From Dickeya lacustris (GTDB lineage: Bacteria; Pseudomonadota; Gammaproteobacteria; Enterobacterales; Enterobacteriaceae): DNA of 64,000 nt. The translations under genes and the position numbers were made by a program. Positions 17,544-30,681 of this stretch are shown piece after piece. The notes beneath the pieces are model-generated. The model did no database searches, was not told where the DNA came from, and was given only the letters and a program-made list of their open reading frames with translations. The stretch covers positions 3,410,001 through 3,474,000 of the forward strand of contig NZ_CP114280.1 of assembly GCF_029635795.1 (NCBI RefSeq). Reading direction: 5' to 3'. Every line of letters begins with the position of its first letter. Positions within the stretch are counted from its first letter, which is position 1.

Positions 17544-20408
17544 ATGACGAGTCACCCGTTTCCTCTCTCCGAATCTCTTCTTAGCCAATATCAGCGTGAG
17601 GCGGCTCGCCTGCCGACGGCGGATACCGCTGCGTTTGTCGCACCGATAGCGGTCTCGGCATGCAGTGAGTTTGTCAGTGATGCCTTCGTGCGCCACCCTG
17701 ACTGGTATCAGGAGTTATGCCAGCATCCACCACAGGCCGATGAATGGCAGCAATACGGCGGCTGGCTGGCGCAGGCGTTGTCGGATGTGCATGACGAGCC
17801 CTCGTTGATGCAGGCCTTAAGGGTGTTTCGCCGCCGCCTGCTGGTAAGAATCGCCTGCGGGCAATGGCTACGCCTGAGCACCACCGAGCAGACGTTGCAG
17901 CAACTCAGTACATTGGCAGAATCACTGATTGTGGCTGCGCGTCAGTGGCTTTACGACCAGTGTTGCCGTGAATGGGGTACGCCGTGTAATGCAGCAGGAG
18001 AGCCGCAGCCGCTGCTGATTTTGGGGATGGGCAAACTGGGTGGCGGGGAGCTGAATTTTTCCTCCGATATCGATTTGATTTTTGCCTACCCGGAAAATGG
18101 GCACACCCATGGCGGGCGGCGCGAGCTGGATAATGCCCAGTTTTTTACCCGACTTGGCCAGCGGCTGATTAAGGTGCTGGATCAACCGACGGTGGATGGC
18201 TTTGTGTATCGGGTGGATATGCGCCTGCGGCCCTTTGGCGATAGCGGCCCGCTGGTGATGAGCTTTGCCGCGCTGGAAGATTATTATCAGGAGCAAGGGC
18301 GTGACTGGGAGCGCTACGCCATGGTCAAAGCCCGACTGATGGGCGGTGATGATGACCATTACAGTCAGGAGCTGATTCGCATGCTGCGGCCATTCGTCTT
18401 TCGCCGTTATATCGATTTCAGCGTTATTCAATCGCTGCGCAACATGAAAAGCATGATAGCCCGCGAAGTGCGGCGTCGCGACCTGCGTAATAACATCAAA
18501 CTGGGGGCTGGCGGGATCCGTGAGGTGGAGTTTATTACTCAGGTGTTCCAGTTGATTCGCGGTGGCCGCGAGCCTTTGTTGCAGGGGCGATCGCTGCTGC
18601 CGACGCTGAATCAGGTCGGCGCGTTGGGGTTACTCTCGGCCACTCAGGTTGAAGCGCTACACGAGGCATACCTATTTTTACGGCGGCTGGAAAACCTGCT
18701 GCAATCCATTGCCGATGAACAGACGCAAACCCTGCCCGATGATGCGCTTAATCAGGCGAGGCTTGCCTGGGGTATGCACTGTGATAACTGGCCGCAGCTA
18801 AGTGAGCGCTTACATTGCCATATGCAGGCTGTGAGGGATGTTTTCCATGAGCTCATCGGTGACGATGCCCCCGATGGCGGTGAAACGCCTGAGCACGGCC
18901 ATTACAGCAGTTTGTGGCAGGATGGACTGGAAGAGGCGGATTTAAGCACGCTGGCTCCGCAATTAGCCGCAGACGTAGGCGAACGTTTGCTGACGCGCGT
19001 GGCCGATTTTCGTGCCGATTTGTCGCGACGCACTATCGGCCCCCGTGGGCGCGATGTGCTCGATCAACTGATGCCGACGTTACTGGCGCAGGCTTGCACC
19101 CATGCAAATGCCGATGTCATTGTTGCCCGCTTAACGCCGTTACTTTTGGGCATTGTCACCCGCACGACCTATCTGGAACTGTTGCTGGAATCCCGTTCGG
19201 CACTGACGCAATTAATCCGTTTATGTGCCGTCTCGCCGATGATTGCCAGTCAATTGGCGCGTTATCCGCTCCTGCTTGATGAACTGCTTGACCCGGCGAC
19301 GCTGTATCAACCGACTGCGCTGGAGGCATACCGTGATGAATTGCGCCAGTACCTGATGCGGGTGCCGGAGGAGGATGAAGAGCAGCAACTTGAAGCGCTA
19401 CGTCAGTTCAAACAGGCCCAGCACTTGCGTATTGCGGCAGCCGACATAGTTGGTGCGCTGCCGGTGATGAAAGTGAGCGATCACTTAACTTATCTGGCTG
19501 AGGCGATTATCGCGGCGGTGGTGCAGCAGGCATGGCACCAAATGGTGGTGCGCTATGGTCAACCCGCCCATCTCCATGCCGGTGCAGGACGCGGATTTGC
19601 CGTCGTCGGGTATGGCAAGCTGGGCGGTTGGGAGCTTGGGTATAGCTCGGATCTGGATTTGGTCTTTCTGATTGACTGCCCTGATAACGTGATGACCGAT
19701 GGCGAGCGCAGTATTGATGGCCGGCAGTTTTATCTGCGCCTCGCCCAGCGTGTCATGCACCTGTTTAGCACCCGTACCTCGTCCGGCATTTTGTACGACG
19801 TTGATGCTCGGTTACGTCCGTCCGGTGCGGCCGGGATGCTTGTCAGCACCGTGGCGGCGTTTGAAGATTACCAGTGTCACGAAGCCTGGACATGGGAGCA
19901 TCAGGCGCTGGTGCGCGCCCGCGTCGTGTATGGCGAGCCTGCGATTCAGCAGCAGTTTGAGCAGATCCGGGCGCGTATTTTGTGCCGCGAGCGCCAGGGG
20001 GAGGCGTTACGTACCGAAGTGCGTGAAATGCGCGAAAAAATGCGCCAGCACCATGCCGGTAAAGATCACGCTTTGTTTGATATTAAGGCCGATGCTGGCG
20101 GTATCACCGACATTGAATTTATTACGCAATACCTGGTGTTACGCCATGCGGCGCAGCAACCGGCGCTGACGCGCTGGTCAGACAATGTGCGCATTTTCGA
20201 ACTGCTGGCCCGTTATGGCGTGATGGATGAAGAGGAAGCGCAGGCGCTGCGTCTGGCTTACATTACCCTGCGTGATGAGATTCACCATCTGGCGCTACAG
20301 GAGTTGCCGGGCCGGGTCAGTCTGGAAACGTTTGTTGCCGAACGCCGACAGGTGCAGCAAAGCTGGCAGAAATGGCTTGGCCTGGATAGCCGTGGTGGTG
20401 AAGTGTAG
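17544..20408 (+). CDS. glnE: Bifunctional glutamine synthetase adenylyltransferase/deadenylase
   Basis: GlnE adenylylates or deadenylylates glutamine synthetase in response to PII and glutamine. The 954-residue protein has two nucleotidyltransferase domains: the N-terminal deadenylase ([18 protein letters not shown], about residue 160) and the C-terminal adenylylase ([18 protein letters not shown], about residue 690), separated by the helical regulatory region. Start 17544 ([11 protein letters not shown]) is preceded by AAGGAT and fits the family; the in-frame ATG at 17481 adds 21 unrelated residues. It lies directly upstream of hldE, the usual enterobacterial order. Confidence 0.97.
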   Translation: MTSHPFPLSESLLSQYQREAARLPTADTAAFVAPIAVSACSEFVSDAFVRHPDWYQELCQHPPQADEWQQYGGWLAQALSDVHDEPSLMQALRVFRRRLLVRIACGQWLRLSTTEQTLQQLSTLAESLIVAARQWLYDQCCREWGTPCNAAGEPQPLLILGMGKLGGGELNFSSDIDLIFAYPENGHTHGGRRELDNAQFFTRLGQRLIKVLDQPTVDGFVYRVDMRLRPFGDSGPLVMSFAALEDYYQEQGRDWERYAMVKARLMGGDDDHYSQELIRMLRPFVFRRYIDFSVIQSLRNMKSMIAREVRRRDLRNNIKLGAGGIREVEFITQVFQLIRGGREPLLQGRSLLPTLNQVGALGLLSATQVEALHEAYLFLRRLENLLQSIADEQTQTLPDDALNQARLAWGMHCDNWPQLSERLHCHMQAVRDVFHELIGDDAPDGGETPEHGHYSSLWQDGLEEADLSTLAPQLAADVGERLLTRVADFRADLSRRTIGPRGRDVLDQLMPTLLAQACTHANADVIVARLTPLLLGIVTRTTYLELLLESRSALTQLIRLCAVSPMIASQLARYPLLLDELLDPATLYQPTALEAYRDELRQYLMRVPEEDEEQQLEALRQFKQAQHLRIAAADIVGALPVMKVSDHLTYLAEAIIAAVVQQAWHQMVVRYGQPAHLHAGAGRGFAVVGYGKLGGWELGYSSDLDLVFLIDCPDNVMTDGERSIDGRQFYLRLAQRVMHLFSTRTSSGILYDVDARLRPSGAAGMLVSTVAAFEDYQCHEAWTWEHQALVRARVVYGEPAIQQQFEQIRARILCRERQGEALRTEVREMREKMRQHHAGKDHALFDIKADAGGITDIEFITQYLVLRHAAQQPALTRWSDNVRIFELLARYGVMDEEEAQALRLAYITLRDEIHHLALQELPGRVSLETFVAERRQVQQSWQKWLGLDSRGGEV

Positions 20409-20467
20409 TGACGGCGAGTGTGATACCATGCGCACGTTAAAATGAACCTGTTTTCTGGAGCCAGGGA

Positions 20468-23965
<3,498 letters not shown>

Positions 23966-24032
23966 GATGGCAAGCGGGCACAGTCGCTTGCCCGCCGCCC
24001 GCGTATAACATGCGTATAAATGGAGCAGGCGG

Positions 24033-24257
24033 ATGGAAAAAGCGGATCTGCTGCTAATTGCAAATACCCCGATGCCGTTTGGCAAATACAAAGGCCGGAT
24101 GCTGATAGAGCTGCCTGAAGAGTATCTGCTGTGGTTTGCCCGTAAAGAGGCGTTTCCCGACGGAAAGCTGGGCGCGCTAATGCAGATGACGCTGGCGATT
24201 AAAATAGAAGGACTACAGGGGTTGATTCATCCGCTGCGTCGCCCCGCTGGCGACTGA
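24033..24257 (+). CDS. DUF3820 family protein (YpeB-like)
   Basis: A 74-residue protein of the DUF3820 family, recognised by MPFGKYKGRMLIELPEEYLLWF (split: PFGKYKG then a leucine/tryptophan helix). The compact PFGKYKG...P..YL.W motif is related to one found in putative quorum-sensing-regulated and nuclease-associated small proteins; its function is unknown. In E. coli a member, ypeB, lies right after ligA, so the ligA-ypeB pairing has been kept here although the pair sits next to hldE. A shared terminator hairpin follows at 24268. Confidence 0.85.
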   Translation: MEKADLLLIANTPMPFGKYKGRMLIELPEEYLLWFARKEAFPDGKLGALMQMTLAIKIEGLQGLIHPLRRPAGD

Positions 24258-24267
24258 CGGGCTATGC

Positions 24268-24299
24268 AGACATGGCAGGGAACCTCCCTTGCCATGTCT
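24268..24299. terminator. Bidirectional terminator between the DUF3820 gene and FlxA-like gene 1
   Basis: AGACATGGCAGGGA pairs with TCCCTTGCCATGTCT around ACC, with one bulged base (24268-24299). It separates convergent genes. Confidence 0.85.
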
Positions 24300-24316
24300 T
24301 ACCACCCGGTAGTCGG

Positions 24317-24733
24317 TTATACGAACACATCAACGCCGGATGTGCTATTGCTGGCGTTTCCCTCGATAGCGGGTTTGATGGCTTCGAGTTGCTGGGCCAG
24401 GCTGTCGCTCGCTCCTGCGAGCTGGCCGCTTTCACTCTGCGCCTGTTCACGCATCTGTCGTAATTTCAGAATTTGCGCCTGTACCTGCTTTATCTGCATA
24501 GCCAACATATTGAGTTGCTGTTGTAATTTTTGCTGTGTTTCTGCATCCGGCGTTTCTTTTATCTGCTCCTGTAATGCGCTGCTTTGCTTAAAGAGGCTTT
24601 GTAGCTGTGTATTCAGCATCTTTATCTGTTCATCGATGATTCGAACGGTGCTATTTCCCGATATACCACCACCGGTATTTAAATTGCTACTGACACTACT
24701 ATTGCTACTAACACGACTAATGCTGCCTGCCAT
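24317..24733 (-). CDS. FlxA-like coiled-coil protein 1
   Basis: A 138-residue Gln-rich protein of the FlxA-like family (E. coli FlxA is a FliA-dependent protein of unknown function). It begins MAGSISRVSS, has a Ser/Asn/Gly-rich head, a long coiled coil (~30-110, repeated QLQS/QQLNMLAMQIKQVQAQIL) and a Ser/Asn-rich tail that ends VDVFV. Start 24733 is preferred over 24781 because MAGSI is shared with paralogue 2 and an AGGT precedes it. Each of the three paralogues has its own promoter and terminator. No signal peptide is seen. Function unknown. Confidence 0.8.
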   Translation of the reverse strand: MAGSISRVSSNSSVSSNLNTGGGISGNSTVRIIDEQIKMLNTQLQSLFKQSSALQEQIKETPDAETQQKLQQQLNMLAMQIKQVQAQILKLRQMREQAQSESGQLAGASDSLAQQLEAIKPAIEGNASNSTSGVDVFV

Positions 24734-24823
24734 AAATATTACCTGCCCTATGTCGCTGAACATTGCCCAGAAGTCAGTCATGACGATGACTCGTTATCGT
24801 CATAAAAAAATACCTATATTGAG

Positions 24824-24850
24824 TTATCGGCGGTTTTTACGGCTAATTGA
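24824..24850 (-). promoter_or_regulatory. FliA (sigma-28)-type promoter of FlxA-like gene 1
   Basis: On the minus strand an exact -10 GCCGATAA (24824-24831) is preceded after 11 bases by TCAATTAG (24843-24850), 4/8 to the -35 consensus. The leader would be about 85 bases. Confidence 0.6.
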
Positions 24851-24925
24851 GCGATGTATCTGTAAGTAATAGGGAAGATGATGTTTGAACGGTGATGAGG
24901 GCGTGTCAGGTGGAAACACGGAAAG

Positions 24926-24963
24926 AAAAGCACGGCCCTATACGGTAAATCGGCCATGCTTTT
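24926..24963 (-). terminator. Terminator of FlxA-like gene 2
   Basis: On the minus strand AAAAGCATGGCC pairs with GGCCGTGCTTTT (one mismatch) around a 14-base loop, followed by CTTTCC. It lies 37 bases past the stop of gene 2. Confidence 0.8.
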
Positions 24964-24999
24964 CAGCGCTGTTATCTATATATAGTATTTTTTGAAAGA

Positions 25000-25365
25000 T
25001 TAAATATAGATATCAACGTTATTGCTGTCAGTGGGTACGTTTACACCCTCTGGTTTGCTCGTTGACTTAGCTGATGAGGTATCAGCTTGAGTTAATTGTT
25101 GGGCTTGTGCTTTTTGCTGTTGCAACTGCTGAATCTGCGCCTGTAATTGCTGGATTTGCGCCTGGAGCATCTTCTGCTGTTGAGCGAGTAATCTGCGCTC
25201 CTCATCTGTTTTTGCTTCCGATACCTGAGTTAACAGTTTGGTCGCTTGCTTGGTTAGCGTTTGAATCTGCTTGTTTAACGCTGCGATTTGCTGATCAACG
25301 CTGGCGCTGCTACTTGCCGATGACGCAGAGGGGGCGGATGTTGCCGAGCCGATGGAGCCTGCCAT
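25000..25365 (-). CDS. FlxA-like coiled-coil protein 2
   Basis: A 121-residue paralogue of the preceding gene: start MAGSIGSA, Ser/Ala-rich head, coiled coil with near-perfect heptad-like repeats (QIQTLTKQATKLL, QIQQLQAQIQQLQQQ; ~30-95), a Thr/Ser-rich linker, and the end VDIYI. A perfect AAGGAGG precedes the start at 25365. An upstream ATG at 25452 lies beyond the predicted promoter and is excluded. No signal peptide or membrane segment. Function unknown; family placement is from the Gln-rich coiled-coil pattern. Confidence 0.8.
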   Translation of the reverse strand: MAGSIGSATSAPSASSASSSASVDQQIAALNKQIQTLTKQATKLLTQVSEAKTDEERRLLAQQQKMLQAQIQQLQAQIQQLQQQKAQAQQLTQADTSSAKSTSKPEGVNVPTDSNNVDIYI

Positions 25366-25402
25366 AAATTCCTCCTTAAAATTATGAATAGTGACGATGC
25401 TA

Positions 25403-25429
25403 TTATCGGCACTATTCTGATGGACGTTA
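25403..25429 (-). promoter_or_regulatory. FliA (sigma-28)-type promoter of FlxA-like gene 2
   Basis: On the minus strand TAACGTCC (25422-25429, 5/8 to TAAAGTTT), an exact 11-base spacer and an exact GCCGATAA (25403-25410). The leader would be about 30 bases. This is the best of the three. Confidence 0.75.
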
Positions 25430-25456
25430 CCGTCTTTTCGCTTTATTGACAAAGAA

Positions 25457-25479
25457 AAAGCCTACTGGAAGTAGGCTTT
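25457..25479 (-). terminator. Terminator of FlxA-like gene 3
   Basis: On the minus strand AAAGCCTAC pairs with GTAGGCTTT around TTCCA, followed by TTCTTTG. It lies about 30 bases past the gene 3 stop. Confidence 0.9.
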
Positions 25480-25507
25480 AGCAAGGCGGGGATGTTGCGT
25501 GCGAGCA

Positions 25508-25840
25508 TCAGATATAGATATCAATCGCATGTTCTGCTGATGGGCGATTGACGCCCTCAACAGGTTTTATCAGCGGCTTACTTTCTTGTGGTGGCGGTAG
25601 CTGCTGATTTTGCATTTGTGCTATCTGGCCCTGCATCACAACAATCTGTGCCTGCATCGATTGTTGCTGCCCATTAACCGTTGTCTCCTGCTGTTTTTTG
25701 GTGTTTTCACCCGATGTTTCAGCAGCTTTCAGGGTTTGTAGGTTACGATCTGAAACCTTTTGCTCTGTATTGGTTTCGACACTGGTGGATGCTGGCACCG
25801 GCATCACCGCAAAGCTGGAGGTGGTAATTGGACTCAGCAT
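25508..25840 (-). CDS. FlxA-like small protein 3
   Basis: 110 residues; more diverged than the other two: no MAGSI start, a short Gln-rich coiled coil (~60-85, QQQSMQAQIVVMQGQIAQMQ), a Pro-rich segment (QLPPPQESKP) and a closing HAIDIYI that matches the ends of paralogues 1 (VDVFV) and 2 (VDIYI). A perfect AAGGAGGA lies 4 bases before the ATG region. It is placed directly downstream of the Aer-type receptor but with its own promoter. Function unknown. Confidence 0.75.
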   Translation of the reverse strand: MLSPITTSSFAVMPVPASTSVETNTEQKVSDRNLQTLKAAETSGENTKKQQETTVNGQQQSMQAQIVVMQGQIAQMQNQQLPPPQESKPLIKPVEGVNRPSAEHAIDIYI

Positions 25841-25890
25841 ACATCCTCCTTTATGTCGTTAGTGCAGGGAGAATGTCCCTGCTATCTCTG

Positions 25891-25917
25891 TTATCGGCAT
25901 ACTGCGCCATATCATGA
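25891..25917 (-). promoter_or_regulatory. FliA (sigma-28)-type promoter of FlxA-like gene 3
   Basis: On the minus strand an exact -10 GCCGATAA (25891-25898) with 11 bases to TCATGATA (25910-25917), a weak -35 (4/8). The leader would be about 44 bases. Confidence 0.6.
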
Positions 25918-25998
25918 GTGATTATTAACCAAAAAGAGCGCGCTATCTATTCCTATTCCTCATCAAGATGTAAAGAATCGTATTGCTGTGGCTGGCCT

Positions 25999-27534
25999 TC
26001 ACTTGCCATAGACGTTGATAGCATCCGTTAAACGCAAAGCCTGATTACCGAGTGCGGCGGCAAATTCTGATGATTGTTCCACCATATCGGTATTACCTGA
26101 CGTCATGGTCTCAATTTGAGAGATGGAGTCATTGATCAGTGAGAGCGCTGCGGTTTGTTCTCGGGTGGCGTTGCTGATTTCGCTAATCATCGTTGCGACC
26201 TGCTGAACTTCGTTGACGATATCCTGAATATGCAGGCCGGCTTTATCGACCAGGGCGCTGCCGTTCTCTACACTGTTCATGTTTGCATCAATCAGCGCTT
26301 TAATTTCTTGCGCGGCGGAGGCGGAATGTTGTGCCAGGCTGCGCACTTCAGCGGCGACGACGGCAAAGCCGCGCCCCTGAGTGCCTGCTCTGGCGGCTTC
26401 AACAGCGGCATTCAGCGCCAGAATATTGGTTTGAAAGGCAATGCTGTCTATCACGCCGATGATATCCACCATTTTGCGGCTGGCCTGTGAAATCGCTTCC
26501 ATCATGCCGACGGCATCAGCCATGATGGTGCCACCTTGACTGGCGGAGTGACTGGCGCTTTGGGCCATTTGTGTTGCCTGAATGGCGGTTTCTGCGCTTT
26601 GCTGCACGGCTACCGTTATCTGCTCGATGGCTGCGGCCGTTTGTTGCAGGTTGGCGGAGGTTTCTTCGGTACGAGCGCTGAGATCGCGGTTACTGTCAGT
26701 CAACTGCTGGCTGACCTGGTTAATGCCAGCAACCTGAGCGCCGACGTCATCAACCAGTGAGTGCAGATTTAAGCCAAACTGGTTAACGACCCTGAGCAGT
26801 AGCCCGATATCGTCAACCCGGTTAAAACGATGATTGTCTGCTTTGCGCCCGGAAACAACCTGCTGTGCCTGACGTAAAATCAGTCGTAGCGGGCGGGCTA
26901 TCTGCTGTTGTAGATAGGTGTCCATGAGCACCATCAGCAGCAGCGAGGCGATAACGAACGTCGCGGGATTGGCACCTAACAGACTTAAGATTAACGGAAT
27001 CAGGCCGCCTGCGAGCACGGCCGCCCGCAGCCGCCAGCGCACTGACATTTTTTGAAACAGGGATAATACGGCGAATGCGCCGGTACGCACGACCAGGCCT
27101 TTATAAAAACGGATATTGCGCGCCTGTTTGCTCTGGACGGCTTCATACAGTGGCTCTGCGGCTTTGATTTCTTCCACGCTTGGGGTGTTGCGTACGGAAA
27201 TATAACCGGTGAGTTGATTATGGTGATAAACCGGCGTCACATTGGCACGCACCCAGTAGTGATCGCCATTCTTACGACGGTTTTTAACTAACCCCGTCCA
27301 GCTTTCACCTTGCTGTAGTGTGTACCACATATCTGCAAATGCTTCGACGGGCATATCCGGGTGCCGAACAATATTATGTGGCGTGCCGACCAATTCATGT
27401 TCTTCAAAACCACTTACGCGAATAAATGCCGAATTGGCGTAAGTAATGTGACTGTGAATGTCGGTGGTAGACATTAATGTCGTGTTGCTATCGAGTCGAT
27501 ATTCTTGCTGCGTAATTGGTGTATTAACCCTCAT
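25999..27534 (-). CDS. aer: Aer-type PAS-domain aerotaxis/energy-taxis receptor
   Basis: 511 residues, the layout of E. coli Aer: an N-terminal cytoplasmic FAD-PAS domain (~15-120; [18 protein letters not shown] and [16 protein letters not shown] are near-identical to Aer), an F1 linker (EPLYEAVQ), a hydrophobic hairpin anchor (~165-205), HAMP and the signalling domain with tip [20 protein letters not shown]. Aer senses redox state through FAD and steers cells towards favourable energy conditions. There is no C-terminal CheR-binding pentapeptide. Unlike the chemoreceptor at 9647, no convincing sigma-28 promoter was found upstream. It is the start of a minus-strand block with three FlxA-like genes. 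Confidence 0.92.
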   Translation of the reverse strand: MRVNTPITQQEYRLDSNTTLMSTTDIHSHITYANSAFIRVSGFEEHELVGTPHNIVRHPDMPVEAFADMWYTLQQGESWTGLVKNRRKNGDHYWVRANVTPVYHHNQLTGYISVRNTPSVEEIKAAEPLYEAVQSKQARNIRFYKGLVVRTGAFAVLSLFQKMSVRWRLRAAVLAGGLIPLILSLLGANPATFVIASLLLMVLMDTYLQQQIARPLRLILRQAQQVVSGRKADNHRFNRVDDIGLLLRVVNQFGLNLHSLVDDVGAQVAGINQVSQQLTDSNRDLSARTEETSANLQQTAAAIEQITVAVQQSAETAIQATQMAQSASHSASQGGTIMADAVGMMEAISQASRKMVDIIGVIDSIAFQTNILALNAAVEAARAGTQGRGFAVVAAEVRSLAQHSASAAQEIKALIDANMNSVENGSALVDKAGLHIQDIVNEVQQVATMISEISNATREQTAALSLINDSISQIETMTSGNTDMVEQSSEFAAALGNQALRLTDAINVYGK

Positions 27535-28308
27535 GGGGACCCCGAATGTTGTGTGTCAGCGATACCTGTTATCTTGCAGGTTACAGAAATGTTGATGTTA
27601 TTTATCGTTATGTTGACAGAGTTTATCCGCAAGCTGCGCTCAACCTGGCTTACGCCAGAGTGTTATTCAGCGCTTTGCTTGAGTGTTTCTGCACCCCGAA
27701 TGGTTTAGGTTATTGTTGCGGTTTCGTTTTTTATTTTTCAGGCGGGCATTCATGCTGAATACAAACCTTGCCAACTGTCAGATATGCGAAACAGGATGCT
27801 CTATTTTTAAAGCATCCACGAATAAATTCATCCTTTTTTTTGTTACCGGGAATTTATGCTTTGCATCTTTACGTTGTCAATAGAAATCATTTTCATGACG
27901 CCGATTTTATCTTTGTTTCTTTATTTTATTAAATATTGATCGATTTTTTATTAATTGCTGCATCACAATAAAAACCTTTTATTAACACTAATGACGAAAG
28001 TGATATTTTTATGACAATCGAGGCAGGTAAATACGTTATCAAGATGGTTGTTTTAATTGTCAGCGCGTGAAATGTCAGGGGAGGAAGGATAGCCAGCATA
28101 ATATATAGTGAGTGCGCTATCAGGGTTGGAAATAGAATAACAACGCCCGATTTTTTAGATGAAAAAATCGGGCGTTAATGTTGCCGGGCGCTGTCGCGTC
28201 AGCGGGTGTACGACGAAAGATGTGCGACGGCGCTTGCCGGGATGTGGTGCGCGCTATTTATGTCACTACTTATGTCACCACTTATGATGTCACCACTTCT
28301 GTCGCGAC
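27535..28308. other. 774-bp spacer between aer and garD
   Basis: No convincing gene is present. The part next to aer would hold its promoter; the middle (~27720-28060) is AT-rich with T runs, followed by a strong AT/GC hairpin (28142-28176) and a 12-bp tandem array at the garD stop (28255-28317). Short open frames around 27505-27883 lack ribosome sites and family features. Confidence 0.6.
28142..28176. terminator. Perfect 15-bp hairpin downstream of garD
   Basis: AACGCCCGATTTTTT (28142-28156) pairs exactly with AAAAAATCGGGCGTT (28162-28176) around a 5-base loop. The A/T tracts within the stem make it a bidirectional-type terminator; it lies 133 bases past the garD stop, after the tandem array. 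Confidence 0.85.
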
Positions 28309-28317
28309 TTAGGTCAC
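28255..28317. repeat. 12-bp tandem repeat x5 at the garD stop codon
   Basis: Units on the + strand: TATTTATGTCAC, TACTTATGTCAC, CACTTATGATGTCAC (15 bases), CACTTCTGTCGC, GACTTAGGTCAC. The last one holds the garD stop (TTA at 28309-28311); read with garD, most later copies also contain TAA. Confidence 0.9.
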
Positions 28318-29883
28318 AGGCGCTGGGTTGAAAACCGACAGCGCGTTATGTAATCCCCATTGATCTGACCAGGTGGTTTTCCTGCCGCTGGCGATGTCCA
28401 GAATAAACTCAAACAACTGCCAGCCGACGTCTTCAATGGTGGCGTCACCGGTTGCAATGGTGCCAGCGTTGATATCCATCAGGTCATGCCAGCGTTGCGC
28501 CAGATCGGTGCGAGTCGCCATTTTGATCACGGGGACAGCTTTGAGCCCGTAAGGGGTGCCGCGACCGGTGGTAAATACCTGTACGGTGATGCCGGAGGCC
28601 AGTTGCTGGGTTCCGCAAACAAAATCGCTGGCTGGCGTGGCGGCGTAAATCAAACCACGTTTGCTCGGGCGTTGGCCGGGGGAGAGAACTTCGACAATGG
28701 CACTGGTGCCGGATTTGGCAATCGACCCCAGCGCTTTTTCTACCACGTTCGCCAGCCCGCCTTTTTTATTGCCGGGCGAGGGGTTCGCGCTGCGATCCGT
28801 CTTGCCGCTATCCAGATAGTCGTCATACCAGGCCATCTCTTCGAGCAGCCGTTTGCCCACGTCTTCATTGATAGCGCGCGGCGTGAGCAAATGAATCGCG
28901 TCCCGCACTTCGGTGACTTCAGAAAACATCACCGTGGCACCGCAGCGCACCAGCAGGTCAGACGCAAATCCAACCGCCGGGTTTGCCGTGACGCCGGAAA
29001 AGGCATCGCTGCCGCCACACTGCATCCCGACGACCAATTCACTGGCCGGAACGGTTTCCCGCTGGCGCGCATTCAGCCGTTGCAGGTGTTTATCGGCCAT
29101 TGCCAGAATGTCATCCACCATGGATTTGAAGCCAATGTGGTGCTCATCTTGCAAACGCACAATGCTGGTGTCGTCCAGTGAGATGGCTTGTACATCCGGC
29201 GTACCTTGCAGCAAGCGTTCAGGCTGAAGTTTTTCACACCCAAGGCCAACCACCAGCACTTCGCCACCAAAATTCGGGTTAAGCGCCAGATTGTGAATAG
29301 TACGAATGGGGACAACCGCCGCCGGTGCGTTAATCGCCACTCCACAACCATAGAGATGATTCAGTGCAACCACGCCATCGACGTTTGGATAACGCGGCAG
29401 TAAATCCCGCTCTATCAGGTTCACCACATAATCGACGACGCCCGCCACACAATGCACGCTGGTGGTAATGCCCAGCAGGTTTTTCGTACCGACGCTGCCG
29501 TCTGGATTGCGGTAGCCTGCAAAGGTATACCCCTCCAGCGGCGGCAGAGGCGCAGGCACTTTGGTGGCCAGCGGCAGGCTCTCCAGGGCTGGCGCGCTCG
29601 GTAGCGCCACCAGCGATTCATCTATCCAACAGCCGCGCTTAATCTCTCGCAGCGCATAACCGATAATTTCGCCATAACGGATGATGGGGCCGGCATTGGC
29701 AATATCCACCAGCGCGACTTTATGGCCTTGCGGCACATGTTCTTGTAATTCCAACCCACAAGGGAATTGCGTACCGGCTTTCAGTCCATGATTGTTCACG
29801 ACAATAGCGACATTGTCAGAGTCATGAACCTTGATATAAAGCGGCCGTTCGTTAGCCACTCCATGTGATGAATGTGCTGACAT
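28309..29883 (-). CDS. garD: Galactarate dehydratase
   Basis: GarD dehydrates D-galactarate to 5-keto-4-deoxy-D-glucarate, the entry step for galactarate (mucate), a product of galacturonate oxidation. The 524-residue protein has the N-terminal SAF-like domain (~15-105) and the large UxaA/GarD catalytic domain with [17 protein letters not shown] and [14 protein letters not shown]; it ends FNPAPVT as in E. coli. Start 29883 follows AAGG; in-frame ATGs further up (to 30024) add residues foreign to the family. It is divergent from gudP and separated by ~800 bases. In E. coli garD is also divergent from its partner operon (garPLRK). The stop codon is inside a 12-bp tandem array. Confidence 0.97.
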   Translation of the reverse strand: MSAHSSHGVANERPLYIKVHDSDNVAIVVNNHGLKAGTQFPCGLELQEHVPQGHKVALVDIANAGPIIRYGEIIGYALREIKRGCWIDESLVALPSAPALESLPLATKVPAPLPPLEGYTFAGYRNPDGSVGTKNLLGITTSVHCVAGVVDYVVNLIERDLLPRYPNVDGVVALNHLYGCGVAINAPAAVVPIRTIHNLALNPNFGGEVLVVGLGCEKLQPERLLQGTPDVQAISLDDTSIVRLQDEHHIGFKSMVDDILAMADKHLQRLNARQRETVPASELVVGMQCGGSDAFSGVTANPAVGFASDLLVRCGATVMFSEVTEVRDAIHLLTPRAINEDVGKRLLEEMAWYDDYLDSGKTDRSANPSPGNKKGGLANVVEKALGSIAKSGTSAIVEVLSPGQRPSKRGLIYAATPASDFVCGTQQLASGITVQVFTTGRGTPYGLKAVPVIKMATRTDLAQRWHDLMDINAGTIATGDATIEDVGWQLFEFILDIASGRKTTWSDQWGLHNALSVFNPAPVT

Positions 29884-30086
29884 GGTACTGACCTTCATGA
29901 ATGTGATAACAATGATGGGACGGATAACATGCGGTTTATTTTCACTGTTGCTGTCGTGATGACATTGCTCGGCATCAGTATAGGTGAGCGCATTACCGCC
30001 TGACATTATGCAATTGACTGACATCCTTTGGCATGGCGTTTAATTTCTCTGGCGAAGAAACAAGGTGCAGTGAATCCTGTCACATT

Positions 30087-30124
30087 ATTACCGGGCAATG
30101 ACGGGATTACCGGGCTATGGCGGG
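30087..30124. repeat. 19-bp tandem repeat x2 upstream of garD
   Basis: ATTACCGGGCAATGACGGG (30087-30105) is directly followed by ATTACCGGGCTATGGCGGG (30106-30124), 17 of 19 identical. Confidence 0.9.
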
Positions 30125-30192
30125 CGCTGCCCTGTTCTTGTGGCAGCGGAATCAACGGCGTACCCATAGACTTTTAGCCATTTGCTCTTCTC

Positions 30193-30265
30193 TTATTCCA
30201 ACAGCGTCATTCCAATACCTTTATTCCAATACGTTTATTTCAAGGCCTTAGCTTTATTTCAACAC
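30193..30265. repeat. Degenerate 13-19 bp tandem repeats in the garD-gudP spacer
   Basis: About five imperfect copies of TTATTCCAATACGT-like units (TATTCCAACAGCGTC, ATTCCAATACCTT, TATTCCAATACGTT, TATTTCAAGGCC..., TATTTCAACAC). Unit borders are uncertain. Confidence 0.65.
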
Positions 30266-30681
30266 TTTTATGCTCATGCCTCGTCATCCCACCTGTGGCC
30301 TACTCGTGGCGCAGATGATGGGGCGGGGCATCGGGCAAGGAGGGGCATATTGCGGGTTTTCGTGAAATGACTCCCAGTGATTTGGGCGATTGCCATAATT
30401 TGATTCGTTAATGGTGTTTATTGTTGGGTTCTTGTCCAGTGAGCCGCCCGGTGACGCCCCGTATAATCTTTCCCAGAAGTCGAAGAGGTGTTGTGGTTTC
30501 TTTTCGCTGTTCTGTTCGTGACCTTGCTCGGTCGTACACGTTTTGAACCATTACCGACTCTTGATTTCATTCTGATAACCCAACCCTACACCGTTTTGTT
30601 ATTCGGAATGAATGAGCTAACTGTTATCCAGGCTCTCCTGCGCAGTTGAAGCAGGAAACGCTTAAAATAGGAGTTCATCAT

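Larger units (their letters stand above)
29884..30681. promoter_or_regulatory. 798-bp divergent control region between garD and gudP
   Basis: No gene is visible. It must contain both promoters. Near garD lies a half CRP-like TGTGA (on + at about 29901). The middle holds a 19-bp direct repeat (30087-30124) and a run of TTATTCCAATA-type repeats (about 30193-30265). In E. coli this regulon is activated by CdaR (SdaR); its operator could not be identified here and no cdaR gene is in the window. Confidence 0.5.

Noticed and set aside
24264..24869. 201-residue + strand frame opposite FlxA-like gene 1
   Set aside because: It is the antisense shadow of the FlxA-like gene: Cys/Leu-rich, no ribosome site, and runs through a terminator.
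27623..27649. Sigma-28 promoter for aer (GCGGATAA on the minus strand)
   Set aside because: The -10 has one mismatch and the -35 at 11 bases is poor, so it is much weaker than those of the FlxA-like genes.
27505..27883. Small + strand genes upstream of aer
   Set aside because: Frames overlap the aer promoter region, have no ribosome sites, and encode composition-biased peptides without family features.
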